Positions 6,101 to 7,949 of a DNA stretch of 7,949 nt are shown here, one piece after another (position 1 is the stretch's first letter; every line of letters begins with the position of its first letter). The notes beneath the pieces were generated by a model, which ran no database searches, was not told where the DNA came from, and worked only from the letters and a program-made list of their open reading frames with translations. Made by a program: the position numbers and the translations under genes. The DNA is taken from positions 1 to 7,949 of the forward strand of contig JBAQUT010000088.1 of NCBI GenBank assembly GCA_049297695.1, read 5' to 3'. The stretch is from JACKLD01 sp049297695. Lineage in GTDB: Bacteria > Pseudomonadota > Alphaproteobacteria > UBA2136 > UBA6156.

Positions 6101-7283
6101 TGGCTTCCAACTCAAACGAGAAGATGTGGAGCCTGCACTCAACCCTGAACGAACCTTCCCGCTATCAGCTTCTGATTTTCTCCGCGTCAACCCTAACACG
6201 GGCACAGCCCCCGTATTGCTCACGCGGCGGGATGCCGACCTGATGCTGGCCATTCACAAACGAACCCCTGTGCTGGTGCACAAAACCTTCCACGCCGAAC
6301 AGCCTGACAAGGTGAAGGACATCAAGCAGGCATGGCCCGTCAAATACACCACCATGTTCCATATGACCAACGATGCCAAGCTGTTCAAAACCCGTGCCGA
6401 GCTGGAGGCCGATGGCTTTTACCAAGCTGGCCCAAGCCTGCTGAAAAAAGGCCCCACCGAATACCGACCGCTTTATGTGGGTAAGATGATTTGGCACTTT
6501 GACCACCGCGCCAGCAGCGTTGGGGTAAATGAAGACGCCCTGCATGTAGCCGCCAACAGCGACTATACCACGCCAGCCCAACACCAAGACCCTGCCTACA
6601 CGCCCGAGCCGCAATATTGGGTGGATTGGGCAGAAGCACAGCCCAAGTTAGGCAGCTTGGGCTATTTGCTCACCTTCCGCGACATCACTAATGCGACCAA
6701 CGCCCGCACAATGGTAGCCAGCATCATCCCCGCCAGCTCTTGCGGCAACACTCTGCCTATCTTGCTACCCGAAAATGGTAATGCCGATGGTTATGTCACC
6801 ACGGCCAGCACGCTTGCGGCGAACTTTAGCGCTTTTGCTTTTGATTATATTGCACGTATGAAAGCACAGGGTACTCACCTCAACTGGTATATTGTAGAGC
6901 AGTTGCCTGTACTGCCCCCCAAAGCCTACGAGCAAAAGTTCGGCAAGGAAACCGCCGCCGAGCTAGTAAAACGCAGCGTGCTGGAGCTGACCTATACCGC
7001 TAATGACCTTGAACCCTTTGCCCGCGAACTTGGCTACACAGGCCAGCCCTTTGCATGGGATGAAGACAAACGCCGTCACCTGCGGGCACGGTTGGATGCC
7101 CTGTACTTCCACCTCTACGGCCTCTCCGCCGACGATGCGGCATACATCATGGACAGCTTCCCCATCGTCCGCCGCCACGACGAAGCCGCCTTCAATGGCC
7201 GCTACCTGACCAAGGAGCTGGTGCTGGCCTACTACAAAGCCCTCGCAGCGGGGGATACGATGTCAACGATGGTGGTGCGGTGA
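3141..7283 (+). CDS. Type IIG-like restriction-modification enzyme (PD-(D/E)xK nuclease plus Eco57I-type N6-adenine methyltransferase)
   Basis: A single 1380-residue chain that should methylate adenine N6 at its site using S-adenosylmethionine and cut unmodified DNA. The nuclease domain (about 75-220) shows PD111 and E141-A-K143 (VPDFALF ... ILEAKKW), a PD-(D/E)xK signature. A helical linker follows, with YRLLFIFYAEDRELLPV at 322-338, common in large Eco57I-like enzymes. The methyltransferase has SYYTPEVLV (481-489), motif I DPAMGSGHF (537-545), GVDKNPMAVELAKLSLWL (623-640), CGDSLFG (658-664) and catalytic NPPW (825-828). The remainder, to about 1260 with WYIVEQLPVLPP at 1249-1260, is the likely target-recognition region, so no separate specificity subunit is needed. 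It is longer than Eco57I or MmeI (roughly 920-1000). The start is uncertain: TTG 3141 has GGAGG just before, while ATG 3198, 3201 or 3210 (MFKGLLF) fits the expected N-terminus of homologues better. Alternatives such as BREX PglX or DISARM DrmMI are less likely because the nuclease motif is present. Confidence 0.9.
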   Translation: MVNLEIKADKVLTYASYFSMMRHMFKGLLFTTDFLHEGIQSTRLWQEIDNAEFTAFKAKLTKIFSAVSPTAKLGESATEEAIIEPTLRAVGWEQYSRGITAARSGRADVPDFALFEDGEAKGRALAADAGEAYRHSASILEAKKWNRYLDRAPNARDDNSDKEVPSTQILRYMSRVETLSDRRVQFGILTNGRLWRLYWQGARSRSEDYLEIDLPIALGLAGYQADFTQTAEGADHALKVFWLLFGHKAFLPFNAARSTFHQFALDEARHWEARVTSKLSDAVFTDVFPALVRGLAKHDPDAKIKSPAYREEVRQAALTMLYRLLFIFYAEDRELLPVRSAKYDDYALRKVREEVMRRLDADDALSDTRSTFFTSLTELCEGIDKGDKAIGLPPYNGGLFDSKRSPLLTRTKLPDSITARVVDGLSRTREGQGRKQWINYRDLSVQQLGSIYERLLEFRLVVDDDHIGIEPNAFARKTSGSYYTPEVLVRLVLEQAVGPLLAEKRKAFYTAVDAGKPAKELAKLDPATAMLELKICDPAMGSGHFLVSLVDYMADQILEAITKATDYAEAKDVDYHSPLLTRLATIRQAILKNATDNAWDAREDQLEDKHLIRRMVLKKVIYGVDKNPMAVELAKLSLWLHTFTVGAPLSFLDHHLRCGDSLFGEWVGQMTAKAEHPLFVKQLADEAIDSTKDMQGIEDAPDAEIAGVKQSASMFAKVQAHTKRLYRLMHLIHAQKWLADSALASVVDDIVNGQRARSKNSQSPLEAFLIEKDTQWDKATNAALAEIEELLTDENFLHWEVAFPGVWTDWQQQSPVGGFDAVIGNPPWDRMKLQEVEWFAERKPAIAMQTRASDRKRMIKEELERGTPLGKQYQLAKHRAERSTELARTSGEYPLLGGGDINLYSLFVERAHKLVNPHGMMGLVTPSGIYADKNASVYFKGMASKGRIASLFDFENRKVFFEDVHMQFKFCILTTGGTQRSFAETLCGFQLKREDVEPALNPERTFPLSASDFLRVNPNTGTAPVLLTRRDADLMLAIHKRTPVLVHKTFHAEQPDKVKDIKQAWPVKYTTMFHMTNDAKLFKTRAELEADGFYQAGPSLLKKGPTEYRPLYVGKMIWHFDHRASSVGVNEDALHVAANSDYTTPAQHQDPAYTPEPQYWVDWAEAQPKLGSLGYLLTFRDITNATNARTMVASIIPASSCGNTLPILLPENGNADGYVTTASTLAANFSAFAFDYIARMKAQGTHLNWYIVEQLPVLPPKAYEQKFGKETAAELVKRSVLELTYTANDLEPFARELGYTGQPFAWDEDKRRHLRARLDALYFHLYGLSADDAAYIMDSFPIVRRHDEAAFNGRYLTKELVLAYYKALAAGDTMSTMVVR
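3174..3202 (+). promoter_or_regulatory. Candidate internal promoter for the type IIG gene
   Basis: CTGACT (3174-3179, four of six to TTGACA) and TATGAT (3197-3202, five of six to TATAAT) are separated by exactly 17 bp. The start of transcription would fall at about 3209-3210, right at the in-frame ATG 3210 (MFKGLLF). If real, it would give a near-leaderless message and let the restriction gene be expressed apart from the mobility operon. It lies inside the reading frame if TTG 3141 is used, so it may be chance. Confidence 0.25.
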
Positions 7284-7293
7284 AAAATACTTC

Positions 7294-7333
7294 TTGCACT
7301 TCCTCATAATCTGTGGAAAAGTAGGAAGTACAA
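7294..7333. promoter_or_regulatory. Inverted repeat between the type IIG gene and the next gene
   Basis: TTGCACTTCCT (7294-7304) and AGGAAGTACAA (7323-7333) pair at 10 of 11 positions around an 18-nt spacer. No T-run follows directly, since the next run of T (7344-7348) is ten bases on and beyond the ribosome binding site, so an intrinsic terminator is unlikely. It may be an operator or a leader hairpin that affects expression of the gene starting at 7351. Confidence 0.5.
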
Positions 7334-7350
7334 ATAGAGGGAGTTTTTGA

Positions 7351-7949
7351 ATGAGTGTTGTAAAGTTATTTAAAACTAAATCAGTTGCCGATGCTTTAGC
7401 CGAACATGGACTACCAGATGAGGCAGTATTAAAACAGTCTCTTATTGCTGGATATTTGGCAAAATCCGCTTGTACGCCACTGGATGCACCAAACTTTGCA
7501 TCGTTCTTACAATGGAACACTGTAGTAAAAACTTTACGTGAGTTGACGATAGTTTTAGGTTGGAAAACTGTAAATGAAGGAATGTATGCGTTAACCGTCA
7601 ACCCAGAGGGTGGAAAAGCGATTGTTGTATCCACGGGTGATGAGTTTACGGGTATAGATGGTCTTCAGTTACCGACCACAAAATCACGCAAAGGACCTAA
7701 AACCGTGAATGCCGTATTACAGAATGCGGCAATGTGCTGGGAACTTTTTGAAGAGACACTCCCCGACATTACTGAGGTTGAGCAAGCGGGACGGCAAACT
7801 TGGATTTTGCTTTTTAATACTAAAGGCGGAGTATTGCACGCGGAACTATCACTTCCAGGCTCAATAAAAGAAGGTCACATTGATGCTTGGCAACACCGCA
7901 TTATCCTTTCTGAATCACCATTAAGAGGCTCCCTTGACCTCCCTGAAAC
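7351..7949 (+). CDS. Conserved-looking hypothetical protein, 3' partial
   Basis: An open frame from ATG 7351 to the right edge without a stop, giving at least 199 residues beginning MSVVKLFKTK. A good ribosome binding site, GAGGGAG at 7337-7343, lies seven bases before the ATG. There is no signal peptide or membrane segment in the visible part. Notable stretches are GWKTVNEGMYALTVNPEGGKAIVVSTGDEFTG (about 70-101), TTKSRKGPKTVNAV (109-122) and LSLPGSIKEGHIDAWQHRIIL (166-186). The pattern NPEGxxAIxVxTGDExTG ... TKxxKGPxTVxAV followed by an HIDAW-RIIL segment resembles a hypothetical-protein family I have seen beside defence genes, but I cannot name it or give it a function. The gene is visibly richer in A+T than the one before (TTA, AAA, GTA, ACT codons), which suggests a different origin. 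It could be cargo of the same island or a partner of the restriction enzyme. Confidence 0.75.
   Translation, partial: MSVVKLFKTKSVADALAEHGLPDEAVLKQSLIAGYLAKSACTPLDAPNFASFLQWNTVVKTLRELTIVLGWKTVNEGMYALTVNPEGGKAIVVSTGDEFTGIDGLQLPTTKSRKGPKTVNAVLQNAAMCWELFEETLPDITEVEQAGRQTWILLFNTKGGVLHAELSLPGSIKEGHIDAWQHRIILSESPLRGSLDLPE

Noticed and set aside
3141..7283. BREX PglX or DISARM DrmMI methyltransferase
   Set aside because: An N-terminal PD-(D/E)xK nuclease signature is present and no other BREX or DISARM gene is visible in the window. Genes beyond the right edge could change this.
7293..7303. CTTGCAC match between the 7284-7350 gap and the second repeat unit (511-517), read as a second att site
   Set aside because: Only seven bases match exactly and the similarity does not extend to the conserved RCAACT core, so it is within chance expectation.
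7284..7350. Intrinsic terminator after the type IIG gene
   Set aside because: The inverted repeat is not GC-rich, its loop is 18 nt, and the T-run only comes ten bases later behind the ribosome binding site of the next gene.

Overview
The window looks like part of a mobile genetic element from a Gram-negative bacterium, most likely a proteobacterium. The tyrosine recombinase, the DUF6908-like protein and the restriction-modification gene are of types I associate with proteobacterial plasmids and genomic islands. The main gene block (about 880-7280) is GC-rich with many C-ending codons. The leader (393-870) and the last gene (from 7351) are visibly richer in A+T, so the region is a mosaic. The sequence does not fix a genus or class.

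Layout, all on the + strand: (1) 3-392 is the 3' end of a gene that begins outside the window, resembling the C-terminal part of a filamentous-phage/plasmid gpII-type (Phage_CRI/Phage_X) replication initiator. (2) 393-876 has no gene. It holds a diverged tandem repeat with a unit of about 126-134 bp, whose first copy overlaps the last codons of the initiator-like gene. A -10-like element and a perfect 12-bp palindrome follow, just ahead of the next gene. (3) 877-3154 holds three overlapping genes: a helical protein resembling the C-terminal region of RarA/MgsA clamp-loader-like ATPases but with no ATPase domain, a complete tyrosine recombinase with all six catalytic residues, and a small DUF6908-like protein. 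(4) 3141-7283 encodes a very large single-chain type IIG-like restriction-modification enzyme with an N-terminal PD-(D/E)xK nuclease and a C-terminal N6-adenine methyltransferase plus target-recognition region. Its reading frame overlaps the gene before it. (5) After a 67-bp gap with an 11-bp inverted repeat, an A+T-richer gene of unknown function starts at 7351 and runs off the end.

The four central genes overlap end to start (1 nt, 1 nt, up to 14 nt), so they should form one transcript. I read this as a compact mobility module (RarA-C-like protein, recombinase, DUF6908-like protein) joined directly to a defence cargo (type IIG enzyme, then perhaps the downstream gene). The recombinase would move the island and the enzyme would both mark host DNA and cut unmarked DNA. 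The coupling is seen in the sequence. The functional link between the two halves, and any role of the upstream repeats as attachment or origin sites, is inference.
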